From assembly GCF_015645385.1 (NCBI RefSeq), contig NZ_JADOET010000013.1, positions 1 through 64,000 of the forward strand: a DNA stretch of 64,000 bases. The letters run 5' to 3'. Shown piece after piece: positions 38,567 to 47,154 of the stretch. The notes beneath the pieces are model-generated. The model worked only from the letters and a program-made list of their open reading frames with translations. It did no database searches and was not told where the DNA came from. Position 1 is the first letter of the stretch. Every line of letters starts with the position of its first letter. This DNA comes from Winogradskyella marina (lineage in GTDB: Bacteria > Bacteroidota > Bacteroidia > Flavobacteriales > Flavobacteriaceae). The position numbers and the translations under genes are program-made.

Positions 38567-39030
38567 TGAGGAGCAGAGTTGAAAAGTGCTTGTTACGCAG
38601 AGATTCGTGGAGGTTGCACAGAGATTCACGGAGGTTTTATTCTTAAAGATATAGGTGCTTCATAATTTTATTACTGAGATTTGTGGTCTCGCGAGAATGC
38701 GCCAAGTCGAGAAGTTTCATTTACACAGAGGTTTGCGGAGTTTGTTCGGAGGTTCGCGGAGGGTTCTTTTAGAGAAAGAGACGCTTTATAAATGTTTTGC
38801 TGAGATTTGTGGTTTCGTGCAGAGGCGCAGAGTCGCGAAGTTCTTTTTTCGCAGAGGTTCGCGCAGGTTTAATTCTTTTTGTTAAGTTTTTTGTTTCGCG
38901 CAAAGATACTGAGTCGCAAAGTGCAGGTTACGCAGAGGTTCGTGGAGGTTGCACAGAGATACACGGAGGGTTATTCTTGGTAGTAAGGTTTTATGTTTCA
39001 CGCAGAGGCGCAGAGTCGCAAAGAAAAAAT
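38567..39030 (+). repeat. Degenerate CGCAGAG/CGGAGG repeat array, family F
   Basis: About five irregular clusters of CGCAGAG, CACAGAG, TTCGCGGAGG and TTCGTGGAGG, with AGAGTCGC(A/G)AAG at several points, separated by TTTTATTCTT-like spacers. The frames crossing it are not convincing as genes, because the repeats give translations such as CAEIRGG in several frames. The array fills most of a 956-base gap (38487-39442). Confidence 0.75.
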
Positions 39031-39106
39031 AAGGAATGTGTTTTATTATGAACTTACCTGTCAATTAATACTGACTTAGTTCAAGAAAGCTTATTTTCTA
39101 TTTATC

Positions 39107-39360
39107 TGTTCATTTTGTCTTGATACAAACCCCTTCGACTACGCTCAGGATAAACCTAGCCAAAATACCACAATCAATTTGAGGAAATTACTCTCGTTTT
39201 TTATTCTTTAATAAGGATTTCATGAATGCTAAACATTTGCCTAGGCATCATTCTCTTTCGTAATTTCGTGCTTAAAGCTTCGCTTTGCATCTACATTCCT
39301 TCGATCATTATTTCTGCAAATTGATGTTTTCGACGCTGTCGAAATTTAGGACTTGAATAT
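39107..39360 (+). repeat. 254-bp direct repeat, family D, copy 1
   Basis: Nearly identical to 41513-41765; I count about 15 differences by eye. It starts TGTTCATTTTGTCTTGATAC, contains an embedded CTTCGACTACGCTCAGGA (family B), a CCTAGGCA segment and the inverted repeat TTTCGAC-GCT-GTCGAAA, and ends near GAAATTTAGGACTTG. No gene is evident in it. The two copies bracket the lolD-like and methyltransferase genes. Confidence 0.85.
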
Positions 39361-39442
39361 TAGCTAATGTCATTTAATGGCCCTTTGACTCTAATCTTAT
39401 ATTACATGCTACTGTCAACCAAAAACTGCAACTGAAAACCGC

Positions 39443-40138
39443 CTACTGAGGACTATTAAATGTATCACTTTCAATAATACCATCACGTAAACGAATAACG
39501 CGTTTGGCGTGTGCTGCAATGTCTTCTTCATGAGTGACCATAATTACGGTGTTTCCTGCGGCATGAATGTCATCAAAGAGCTTCATGATTTCTACACCTG
39601 TTTTAGAGTCTAAGTTTCCTGTTGGCTCATCAGCTAGAATAATAGAGGGTTTATTAACTAAAGCTCTTCCGACGGCTACACGTTGACGTTGCCCTCCAGA
39701 AAGTTGATTGGGTTTGTGATCCATTCGGTCTGCTAAGCCTACATCTGTTAAAACTTCCGTAGCACGTTCTACGCGTTCTTTTTTTGATGCTCCTGCATAG
39801 ACCATAGGTAAGGCGACATTATCTAAAGCGGTGGTTCTAGGAAGTAAGTTGAACGTTTGAAACACGAAACCTATTTCCGTATTTCTAATGTCTGCGAGTT
39901 CGTCATCTGACATTTGACTGACGTCATTTCCATTTAAATTATATGAACCTGCTGTTGGGGTATCTAAGCAACCTAATAAATTCATGAGTGTCGACTTACC
40001 AGAACCAGAAGGTCCCATTATGGCAACATATTCTCCACGTTTAATGTCTAAATCAATGCCTTTTAATACATGAACAATTTCTTGTCCAAGTTTAAAATCT
40101 CTAATAATGTTTCTAATTTCAATGACATTGTTACTCAT
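39443..40138 (-). CDS. ABC transporter ATPase, MacB/LolD type
   Basis: A 231-aa ATPase with Walker [10 protein letters not shown] (42-50), the [15 protein letters not shown] signature, Walker [12 protein letters not shown] and the conserved Q-loop in [11 protein letters not shown]. It belongs to the 3.A.1.122/125 group (MacB, LolD, FtsE-like), which power lipoprotein release or export of peptides. No permease gene is adjacent, so the partner must lie elsewhere or the gene is orphaned. Its 3' side is repeat-rich. Confidence 0.88.
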   Translation of the reverse strand: MSNNVIEIRNIIRDFKLGQEIVHVLKGIDLDIKRGEYVAIMGPSGSGKSTLMNLLGCLDTPTAGSYNLNGNDVSQMSDDELADIRNTEIGFVFQTFNLLPRTTALDNVALPMVYAGASKKERVERATEVLTDVGLADRMDHKPNQLSGGQRQRVAVGRALVNKPSIILADEPTGNLDSKTGVEIMKLFDDIHAAGNTVIMVTHEEDIAAHAKRVIRLRDGIIESDTFNSPQ

Positions 40139-40273
40139 ATATAAAAGATATAGTTGCTTAAACCTTTTGCAAGATAAAAGAATTTAAAAGTCGGTTCAAA
40201 CAATAAGACGTTAAAGTTGTTGGGTTGTTACACGCTAATGGAAATTATTATAATTTGGGATGGTTTTGATAGA

Positions 40274-40408
40274 CCCTTCGACTGCGCTCAGGGTGACATT
40301 TAAGTTGTATAATTTAAGAGACCTTTCGACTGCGCTCAAGGTGACGATGTTTGTAAATTTAGATTTAGGTGCTATTTAGAGATCCTTCGGCTGCGCTCAG
40401 GATGACAT
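40274..40408 (+). repeat. Cluster of three TTCGACTGCGCTCA elements, family B
   Basis: Three copies begin at 40274, 40323 and 40383: CTTCGACTGCGCTCAGGGTG, CTTTCGACTGCGCTCAAGGT and CTTCGGCTGCGCTCAGGATG. They are spaced 49 and 60 bases apart, each followed by ACAT or ACGA. All are in the same direction, in the 275-base gap between two minus-strand genes. Confidence 0.85.
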
Positions 40409-40413
40409 TGTGG

Positions 40414-41184
40414 TTACAATCTGATTTTAAAATGTTCTTTGACTTGTTCTCTTCTGAAAAATACGAAGCCTAAATGGAAGGTGTCAACAGTTACGGTTAC
40501 GGACTTGTGGTTTTTTATGTATTCCCAGGCTTCTGTCATGCCTTTGGACCAATAGATGTCATCAAAAATAAAAATAGTATCATTGTGAACTTTAGGTAAT
40601 AGGGCTTCAAAATACTGTATGGTTGCTAGCTTATTGTGGTGCCCATCGAAATAGATGACATCATAGTTGTCTTGTTTTAAAGCCGGAATGGTATCTGAAA
40701 AATTACCGATTATGAATTCGACGTTCTTTATGTTTTTGCCTGTAAGTTTGGACTGTGCAAAAGCTGATGTGTTTGGGCAACCTTCAATAGTTGTAATTTG
40801 AGAGTTTGTGTTTTCTAAAGCGAATGCATAAGTGCCCATACCTATAGACGTCCCTAATTCTAAACAGGTTTTAAATTTGAAGTATTTTGAAAGCCTAAAT
40901 AATAGTTCTGCGTCTTTTTTAGAACTGCTTGAGGTTTTTGCCATTTTGCTAACTTGTCTTTGGTTAGCGTCTAAGGTTTTTGAGCCTTCTCCTAAATCTG
41001 TAATTTCAAGAACGGCTTTAGAGGTTTGTAATTCTTGTTTATACTGTTTAAGTTTTGTGTAAGCTTGATGTTTTGTTTTACTATAAAGGCATTTGGTGAC
41101 GAAGTTGTATATAAAAGGGGAGTGGACTCCGTGTTGGTTGGTGGAGGTGATTAGAAATTTTATGTATGATATTAATTGGTACAT
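40414..41184 (-). CDS. Class I SAM-dependent methyltransferase
   Basis: A 256-aa methyltransferase with the SAM-binding motif I CLELGTSIGMGTYAFALE (around residue 115), followed by TTIEGCPN and a DVIYFDGHH post-motif. The pattern resembles O-methyltransferase family 3 and related enzymes that methylate catechols or small molecules, but the substrate is not apparent. It lacks a membrane segment. It is transcribed in the same direction as the lolD-like gene, 275 bases upstream of it, and is not obviously in an operon. Confidence 0.82.
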   Translation of the reverse strand: MYQLISYIKFLITSTNQHGVHSPFIYNFVTKCLYSKTKHQAYTKLKQYKQELQTSKAVLEITDLGEGSKTLDANQRQVSKMAKTSSSSKKDAELLFRLSKYFKFKTCLELGTSIGMGTYAFALENTNSQITTIEGCPNTSAFAQSKLTGKNIKNVEFIIGNFSDTIPALKQDNYDVIYFDGHHNKLATIQYFEALLPKVHNDTIFIFDDIYWSKGMTEAWEYIKNHKSVTVTVDTFHLGFVFFRREQVKEHFKIRL

Positions 41185-41234
41185 GTTGTTCTTAATTTAT
41201 TTACTCGCAAAGTCGCGGAGGCGCAAAGTGTTGA

Positions 41235-41280
41235 GGAAGCTAGAAGCTAGAAGTTGGAAGTTGGAAGCACGAAGTTGGAA
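41235..41280 (+). repeat. GAAGTTG-type array, family E, copy 2
   Basis: GGAAGCTAGAAGCTAGAAGTTGG-type units leading to GGAAGCACGAAGTTGG. Copies 3 and 5 share the closing AGCACGAAGT or AGCACGGAGT. A fragment of a family F element (CGCAAAGTCGCGGAGG) precedes it at 41204-41219. Confidence 0.7.
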
Positions 41281-41368
41281 AAATAACTTCAATAGGAGTG
41301 TTGATTAAAACTCTTGGTGCTTGAAGTTATATTTTCAGCTTTTTTTACTTTACACTTTTTACTAACCA

Positions 41369-41480
41369 CTAATTTTCAAGCTTCTCAGCCAACTCAAACT
41401 AGTGCCTTTCTTTTTCTTCGATAGTGTTGCTTAAGACTTGTAATTTTTCTGATAGTTTATTAGTTTGGATTTGCTATAAA
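41369..41480 (-). pseudogene. Decayed duplicate of the 3' end of the ABC-F gene
   Basis: On the minus strand this 112-base segment aligns with the last 37 codons of the intact ABC-F gene (41828), including an equivalent TAG stop codon. It reads LSEKLQVLSNTIEEKERH-stop-FELAEKLEN, against LSEKLQVIIDTIEEKEMRWFELAEKLEG in the intact gene. The Trp codon TGG is TAG here, and a second in-frame stop lies upstream. It has no start and no ATPase domains. It is separated from the intact gene by the 253-bp repeat D2. Confidence 0.85.
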
Positions 41481-41512
41481 GTACAAAGAAACTATATTTT
41501 TTTTGTTTTCTT

Positions 41513-41765
41513 TGTTCATTTTGTCTTGATACAAAACCCTTCGACGACGCTCAGGATAAACCTAGCCAAAAAATCACAATCAATTTGAGGAAATTACTCT
41601 CGTTTTTCATTTCTTAATAAGGATTTCGTGAATGCTAAACATTTGCCTAGGCACCATTCTCTTTCGGAATTTCGTGCTTAAAGCTTCGCTTTGCATTTAC
41701 ATTCCTTCGTTCATTATTTCTGCAAATTGATGTTTTCGACGCTGTCGAAATTTGGGACTTTCATA
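41513..41765 (+). repeat. 254-bp direct repeat, family D, copy 2
   Basis: The partner of 39107-39360, in the same orientation. It lies between the ABC-F gene fragment and the intact ABC-F gene. It contains the same embedded family B core and the same TTTCGAC-GCT-GTCGAAA palindrome. Confidence 0.85.
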
Positions 41766-41827
41766 TTTGCAAATGCTTATTTTATTCCTAATCGCTAGTT
41801 ACTTGTATCTCAACACTGCGACAAACT

Positions 41828-43690
41828 CTATCCTTCCAACTTCTCAGCCAACTCAAACCAGCGCATTTCTTTTTCTTCAATAGTGTCGATTATAACTTGT
41901 AATTTTTCAGATAGTTCATTGATTTGGTCTTGAGATAAATCAGGGTTAAGGAACTTGGCTTCCATAGCTGTTTTATCTAATTCCAATGCTCTAATTTTTG
42001 ATTCTAAATTCTTATATTCTTTTTGTTCGTTATAATCTAATTTATTGGCTTCGTTTTGTTTTACGGCTTTAGTGTTATCTACTTTTTCAACGGCTTCTGT
42101 CTGTTTGGGTTGACTTTCATCATAGGCTCTGAAATCGGAATAATTACCAGGAAAATCATCCACAACACCATCTCCTCTAAATACAAACATGTGGTCGACA
42201 ATCTTATCCATAAAATAACGGTCGTGCGACACCACTAATAATACGCCCGGGAAATCCATTAAGAAATCTTCCAACACATTTAAAGTAACGATATCTAGGT
42301 CGTTTGTTGGCTCATCGAGGATTAATACATTTGGGTTCTGAATTAAAACCGTACACAAATAGAGGCGTTTTTGTTCGCCACCACTTAGTTTTTCAACAAA
42401 GTCCCATTGTTTTTTTCGGTCGAAAAGAAAGCGTTCTAGTAATTGCTGCGCACTGATTTGACGGCCTTTTGATAAGGGAATATAATCGCCAAATTCTTTA
42501 ATGACATCAATGACTTTTTGATTGGGTTTTGCGGTTATGCCTCCTTGGGTATAATAACCGATTTTGACGGTTTCTCCAATGACCACTTTTCCGGCATCTG
42601 GTTGTAAGGTTTGGGTTAATATGTTGAGAAAGCTTGATTTTCCGGTTCCGTTTTTACCGATAATGCCGATTCGCTCCCCTTTTTTGAAGGTGTATTCAAA
42701 ACCATCTAAAATTGTTTTGTCTTTAAAGGCTTTAGAGACGTTGTGAAACTCTATGATTTTGCTGCCTAGGCGTTCCATATTAATTTCTAATTGCACTTTA
42801 TGATCGTTACGACGTTTATGTGCTTTCGATTTTATTTCATGAAAATCATCAATCCTACTTTTAGATTTTGTAGTACGTGCTTTGGGTTGGCGACGCATCC
42901 AATCGAGTTCTTTTTTGAAGAGTTGTTTGGCTTTGCCGACTTCGGTAGCCTGGTTTTCGATTCGGGCTTCTTTCTTTTCTAAATAATAGGAATAATTGCC
43001 TTTATAGGTGTGTAATTCACCTTCATCTAATTCAATAATTTCATTACAAACACGCTCTAAGAAATAACGGTCGTGCGTGACCATAAATAAGGTCTGTTGA
43101 GTTTTGGCGAAGTACTCTTCTAACCATTCAATCATTTCTAAATCGAGATGGTTAGTAGGCTCATCTAGAATTAAAATATCGGGTTTACTTAATAAAGCTT
43201 GAGCTAAGGCTAGACGTTTTTTTTGTCCACCAGATAGTGCTTTTACTTTAATAGAAAGATCATCGAGTTTTAGTTGCGACAAGGTCTGTTGGTATTGTGT
43301 TTCAAACTCCCAAGCGTTGTTTCTATCCATGCCTTCAAATGCCTTTTGATAGGCTTCGGTATCTTCTGGATGTTTTAAAGCTTTCTCATACGCTTCAATA
43401 ACTTTTATTATCGGAATATCGGAAGCAAAAATCGTTTCTTCGAGTGTAAGATTAGGATCGAGATCGGGTTCTTGGTCTAAGAATGCAAGCCGAAGTCCTT
43501 TTCTTACGACTATTTGTCCTTCATCTGGGGCATCTTTTCCTGCTAAAATATTAAGGATAGAGGTTTTTCCACTTCCATTTTTAGCGACAAACGCAATCTT
43601 CTGATCTTTATGAATGCTAAAGGATAAGTCTTTGAAAAGTACTAGCTCTCCAAACGATTTTGATATGTTTTCAACATTGAGGTAATTCAA
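41828..43690 (-). CDS. ABC-F family ATPase (Uup-like)
   Basis: A 620-aa soluble ABC-F protein with two ATPase cassettes: Walker A GSGKTS near residue 40 and GTGKSS near 350, with ALSGGQKKRLALAQAL and KLSGGEQKRLYLCTVL signatures and LDEPTNHLD / LDEPTNDLD Walker B motifs. The C-terminal coiled coil (about 540-620) is the Uup-type domain that binds DNA or the ribosome. Members act on translation or on tandem-repeat stability. A decayed copy of the last codons lies nearby. Confidence 0.92.
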   Translation of the reverse strand: MNYLNVENISKSFGELVLFKDLSFSIHKDQKIAFVAKNGSGKTSILNILAGKDAPDEGQIVVRKGLRLAFLDQEPDLDPNLTLEETIFASDIPIIKVIEAYEKALKHPEDTEAYQKAFEGMDRNNAWEFETQYQQTLSQLKLDDLSIKVKALSGGQKKRLALAQALLSKPDILILDEPTNHLDLEMIEWLEEYFAKTQQTLFMVTHDRYFLERVCNEIIELDEGELHTYKGNYSYYLEKKEARIENQATEVGKAKQLFKKELDWMRRQPKARTTKSKSRIDDFHEIKSKAHKRRNDHKVQLEINMERLGSKIIEFHNVSKAFKDKTILDGFEYTFKKGERIGIIGKNGTGKSSFLNILTQTLQPDAGKVVIGETVKIGYYTQGGITAKPNQKVIDVIKEFGDYIPLSKGRQISAQQLLERFLFDRKKQWDFVEKLSGGEQKRLYLCTVLIQNPNVLILDEPTNDLDIVTLNVLEDFLMDFPGVLLVVSHDRYFMDKIVDHMFVFRGDGVVDDFPGNYSDFRAYDESQPKQTEAVEKVDNTKAVKQNEANKLDYNEQKEYKNLESKIRALELDKTAMEAKFLNPDLSQDQINELSEKLQVIIDTIEEKEMRWFELAEKLEG

Positions 43691-43721
43691 ACTCTTTTTT
43701 TTACAAAGAACGGAAATAAAC

Positions 43722-43729
43722 CAAAAATA
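43722..43729 (-). promoter_or_regulatory. Candidate promoter -7 element of the ABC-F gene
   Basis: TATTTTTG on the minus strand, 31 bases upstream of the ABC-F start at 43690. It sits next to plus-strand promoter matches for the polysaccharide locus. Confidence 0.45.
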
Positions 43730-43736
43730 AACGTAT

Positions 43737-43770
43737 TAGTTTTGATATTAGTGTTGATAGATTATATTTG
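43737..43770 (+). promoter_or_regulatory. Candidate promoters at the head of the polysaccharide locus
   Basis: TAGTTTTG at 43737-43744 and TATATTTG at 43763-43770 both match TAnnTTTG. The second has TTG at 43742-43744, 18 bases upstream, so it is the better candidate. The start codon at 43793 follows 22 bases later. Confidence 0.5.
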
Positions 43771-43792
43771 TCCATTAAGATCCATAGTCCTT

Positions 43793-44593
43793 ATGCTGCG
43801 TATGAAGCTTTTAATCATTTTTTTGAGTTGTATTGTTGTGTCCTCATGTATTCCTCATAAAGATACTATATATCTCCAGAATAAAGGGAATGCTACACAC
43901 GATAGTATACCGTATAACCTTACAGAAATTCAGAAACCATACCGGGTTCAAGTTAACGATATATTGAATGTGCGGGTTAAAGCTTTGGACCAAGAAACGG
44001 TATCAATATTAAACCCAGCAGGAGAAGAGAATTTAAATGCTAGTAGTGCAGAACGTGCCTTCTTTGATGGGTTTACGGTAGATGTGCACGGCAATATACG
44101 AATGCCTACTTTAGGTTATATTAATGTTTTAGGATATACTACGGAAGACATTGAAAAGAAAATTGAGAAACAACTTCTAGAAGAGCAATTTAAGGAAACC
44201 GCAAACATATTTGTTACTGTGAAATTGGCAGGATTACGCTATACAGCGAATGGTGAAGTAGGTAACCCGGGAAGTCAAGTATTGTTTACAGAACGTGTTA
44301 ATATTTTTGAAGCCATTGCTAACGTTGGAGAAATTCCTGTGACTGGTAATAAAAAAGATGTTAAAATAATACGCCAATATCCACACGGACAGAAAATTCA
44401 TAGTCTGGATTTAACGGATGTAAGGGTGATGGAATCTCCATATTACTATATACAACCTAATGATATTATTTATGTAGAACCCTTAAAACAGAAGTCACTA
44501 GGAACTGGGGAGACAGCGTTGTCTAGCCTCACTGCAATAGCTTCTATAATTTCTTTGATTTCTACAGGAGTGTTACTATATACCAGACTATAA
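43793..44593 (+). CDS. Polysaccharide export outer-membrane lipoprotein (Wza-like)
   Basis: A 266-aa lipoprotein: the signal peptide is followed by the lipobox VVSSC. The Poly_export domain is at about 40-140 (PYRVQVNDILNVRVKALD) and an SLBB-type segment follows (ANGEVGNPGSQVLFTERVN). It ends with a hydrophobic segment (SLTAIASIISLISTGVLLY). Wza-like proteins form the outer-membrane channel for capsule or exopolysaccharide. ATG 43793 is taken; 43802 is also possible, and a frame extending to 43742 lacks a signal-peptide-like start. The kinase gene follows after 7 bases. Confidence 0.9.
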   Translation: MLRMKLLIIFLSCIVVSSCIPHKDTIYLQNKGNATHDSIPYNLTEIQKPYRVQVNDILNVRVKALDQETVSILNPAGEENLNASSAERAFFDGFTVDVHGNIRMPTLGYINVLGYTTEDIEKKIEKQLLEEQFKETANIFVTVKLAGLRYTANGEVGNPGSQVLFTERVNIFEAIANVGEIPVTGNKKDVKIIRQYPHGQKIHSLDLTDVRVMESPYYYIQPNDIIYVEPLKQKSLGTGETALSSLTAIASIISLISTGVLLYTRL

Positions 44594-44600
44594 TAATCTT

Positions 44601-47078
44601 ATGAAAGACTATGTTGAGATAGAAGACCAGGATTCACAGAATATTAGTTTTGATTTTAAAGGCTATCTTTTTAAAGTCTTAAACTTATGGAAATTTGTGT
44701 TGATTTGCATAGGGACCGCTCTTCTAATTGCTTATTTTATCAATGTAAGAAAGCAAAATGTTTACCGTTTGGATTCCCTAATTTCTGTAGATAACGATCA
44801 GAACCCTTTTTTTACAGCAAATACAAGTATATCTTTTAATTGGGGTGGGGTTTCAGGTAAAGTAGGGAAGATTATGACCGCTATTAAAACGCGGACGCAC
44901 AATGAAAAGGTAGTGGATTCGCTCCAATACTATATGGATTATTTGGAGGAAGGGAAGTATCGTAAGGTAGATATTTATAAAAAAGCTCCCTTTGAGTTTA
45001 TTATCGATAAGTCTAAAGCACAGGTTCTTAATTATCCTGTAGGTATACGATTTGTAAGTGATAGTGAGTTTGAAGTATTTACGGCATTTGAAGGGGCAAG
45101 TGCATCGGCTCAAATCTATGGAGATAAGTCTAGATCTCGAATTCAAGTGCCTACTGGAGAATTTTCTAAACCTTTTAAAAGTGGAGAGACTATAGACTTG
45201 CCCTTTTTAAATGGTCAGGTGGTTGTAAAGCCTTCTCAAAACATTACGTCAGGATCAGAATATTTTATTAAGTTTAGTGATTTTGATGGTGTTGTTAATT
45301 CCTATAAATCAAATATTCAAATCGGTACGGTTTCTGCAGCTTCAGCTTCTATATTAAAACTAGAATTGACAGGAAATAATAAAGACAAGATTGTAGATTA
45401 TCTGAACACTACAGCTGCAGTTTTAAGTGAGACAGAGTTAGAGCGGAAGAACTTATACGCGACCAATACCATTAAGTTTATTGATAGTAGTCTCGCTGCC
45501 ACTAATGTTAACCTAAAAGACGTTACGGATGAGATGAATCAATTCCGAAAAGATAATAAGGTTTTTGATGTTAGTGCCGAAATTACTCAAATATCCAATG
45601 AACTACGGCAGTTTGAACAAGTCAAACAAGCAGAAGAGTCTAAATTGGATTACTTAAATAGTCTTGAAACGTATTTAAATACCAAAACGGATTATACAGG
45701 TATTGCTGCTCCTACAAGTGTTGGGATAGAAGAAGGTAATATTCAAAGAAGTGTTTCAAACATTATAGCCTTGGCTGCTGAACGCCAAAACTTAGAGTAC
45801 ACCACTAAAGAAGGTTCAGGGCTTTTTAAAGAATTAGACCGTCGTATAGACTCTGAAAAGAATGTGCTTCTTGAGACTATTGATGCCACAGAGCGCACTA
45901 TTACAATTCAATTAAACACCTTACAACGGAATATTGCGAATTTAGAAGCTGAGTTGAGTGGTTTGCCTGAGGATGAACAGGAGTTTTTAAAGATTCAACG
46001 ACAATTAGATATGAGCCAAGAGGCTTACGACATTTATTTAGCAAAACGTAGCGAAGCTGCCATTGTTAAAGCGGCTAATATTTCTGACCTTAGTATTGTA
46101 GATGAAGCCAAAGATATAGGGGGAGGTTTAATTGGACCTAATAAGAGTCTTAATTATATGATGGGCTTAATGCTTGGGTTTTTCATTCCGATGTTATTAA
46201 TCTTCTTTGTGTATTTGTTAGATAATACGATTCATGGATCCGATGAGATAACGCGAATGTCTACTATTCCCATATTGGGCTTGGTAGGGAAATACCGCTA
46301 TAAAAATAACCTGGTATCTTATGAGAAACCAAAATCTGCAGTAGCCGAATCCTTTAGAGCTATTCGGTCTAGCTTGCAGTTTATTTTTAAAAAGACAGGA
46401 GCTAATACTCGAGCTAATACTTTAATGGTAACTTCTTCTGTTAGTGGTGAAGGAAAAACATTTACGTCTATAAACATTGCTACCGTTTATGCACTTTCTG
46501 GTAAAAAGACGATTTTATTAGGATTGGATTTACGTAAACCTAAAATCTTTGATGATTTTAATATCACTAACGAAAAAGGTGTGGTAAATTACCTCATTGG
46601 TGATGATACTTTTGAGGATATTGTGACGCATACACATATTGAAAATTTGGATGTTGTTCCTTCTGGACCAGTACCTCCAAATCCTTCCGAGTTATTAATG
46701 AGTGATAATTTAAAAGCACTTATAGATTCGCTTAAGGAGACGTATGATGTGATTATTTTAGATACACCTCCATTAGGTTTGGTAACTGATGCTTTAGAAT
46801 TAACACAATATGCTGATGCAACTATATTTATGGTCCGCTTAGATTATACTAAGAAAGGAATGTTGCAATTGGTGAATGCAAAATACCGTTCAGGTGAACT
46901 TAAAAATGTGAGCTTTGTTCTCAATTTCTATAGGCATAAAAACAATAGTAATTATGGCTATGGCTACGGTTATGGCTACGGTTATGGCTATGGCTATGGA
47001 GTTTATGGGAATTCTTATCATGAAAAGGATAGACAGTCTGTTTTTGAGAAGGTGAAGGGGTTTTTGCGGAGGATTTGA
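44601..47078 (+). CDS. Polysaccharide co-polymerase/tyrosine autokinase (Wzc-like)
   Basis: An 825-aa inner-membrane protein that controls polymer length and export. An N-terminal Wzz-type region has membrane segments at about 30-47 and 523-545, with a long coiled-coil periplasmic domain between them. The cytoplasmic BY-kinase domain has Walker A GEGKT (616-620, Lys619), Walker A' LLGLDLRKP and Walker B VIILDTPP. The tail contains eight consecutive Tyr-Gly pairs (785-800) plus further Tyr, the autophosphorylation cluster. The length is about 100 residues more than E. coli Wzc. Confidence 0.94.
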   Translation: MKDYVEIEDQDSQNISFDFKGYLFKVLNLWKFVLICIGTALLIAYFINVRKQNVYRLDSLISVDNDQNPFFTANTSISFNWGGVSGKVGKIMTAIKTRTHNEKVVDSLQYYMDYLEEGKYRKVDIYKKAPFEFIIDKSKAQVLNYPVGIRFVSDSEFEVFTAFEGASASAQIYGDKSRSRIQVPTGEFSKPFKSGETIDLPFLNGQVVVKPSQNITSGSEYFIKFSDFDGVVNSYKSNIQIGTVSAASASILKLELTGNNKDKIVDYLNTTAAVLSETELERKNLYATNTIKFIDSSLAATNVNLKDVTDEMNQFRKDNKVFDVSAEITQISNELRQFEQVKQAEESKLDYLNSLETYLNTKTDYTGIAAPTSVGIEEGNIQRSVSNIIALAAERQNLEYTTKEGSGLFKELDRRIDSEKNVLLETIDATERTITIQLNTLQRNIANLEAELSGLPEDEQEFLKIQRQLDMSQEAYDIYLAKRSEAAIVKAANISDLSIVDEAKDIGGGLIGPNKSLNYMMGLMLGFFIPMLLIFFVYLLDNTIHGSDEITRMSTIPILGLVGKYRYKNNLVSYEKPKSAVAESFRAIRSSLQFIFKKTGANTRANTLMVTSSVSGEGKTFTSINIATVYALSGKKTILLGLDLRKPKIFDDFNITNEKGVVNYLIGDDTFEDIVTHTHIENLDVVPSGPVPPNPSELLMSDNLKALIDSLKETYDVIILDTPPLGLVTDALELTQYADATIFMVRLDYTKKGMLQLVNAKYRSGELKNVSFVLNFYRHKNNSNYGYGYGYGYGYGYGYGVYGNSYHEKDRQSVFEKVKGFLRRI
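46953..47000 (+). repeat. Hexanucleotide repeat encoding the Tyr-Gly tail of the kinase
   Basis: Eight six-base units of the type (TAT/TAC)(GGC/GGT/GGA), 48 bases in all. Length changes in multiples of six would keep the frame while altering the number of phosphorylatable tyrosines. Confidence 0.85.
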
Positions 47079-47080
47079 TG

Positions 47081-47137
47081 AGGAAGTTGGAAGTTGGAAG
47101 TTTGAAGCTTGAAGTTGGTAGCACGGAGTTTGAAGTG
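47081..47137 (+). repeat. GAAGTTG-type array, family E, copy 3
   Basis: Begins right after the kinase stop codon: GGAAGTTGGAAGTTGGAAG, then TTTGAAGCTTGAAGTTGG and TAGCACGGAGTTTGAAGT. Confidence 0.75.
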
Positions 47138-47154
47138 GGGCGTTAGAAAAAGAA

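Noticed and set aside
38655..39064. Overlapping plus- and minus-strand frames of 60-84 codons in the 38.6-39.1 kb gap.
   Set aside because: They are produced by the family F repeat array, which gives similar Arg/Cys/Gly-rich words in more than one frame. None has a plausible start or known family.
38567..41765. Possible CRISPR array from the many repeats at 38.5-41.8 kb.
   Set aside because: Repeat units are irregular in length and sequence, there are no spacers of uniform size, and no cas genes are present.
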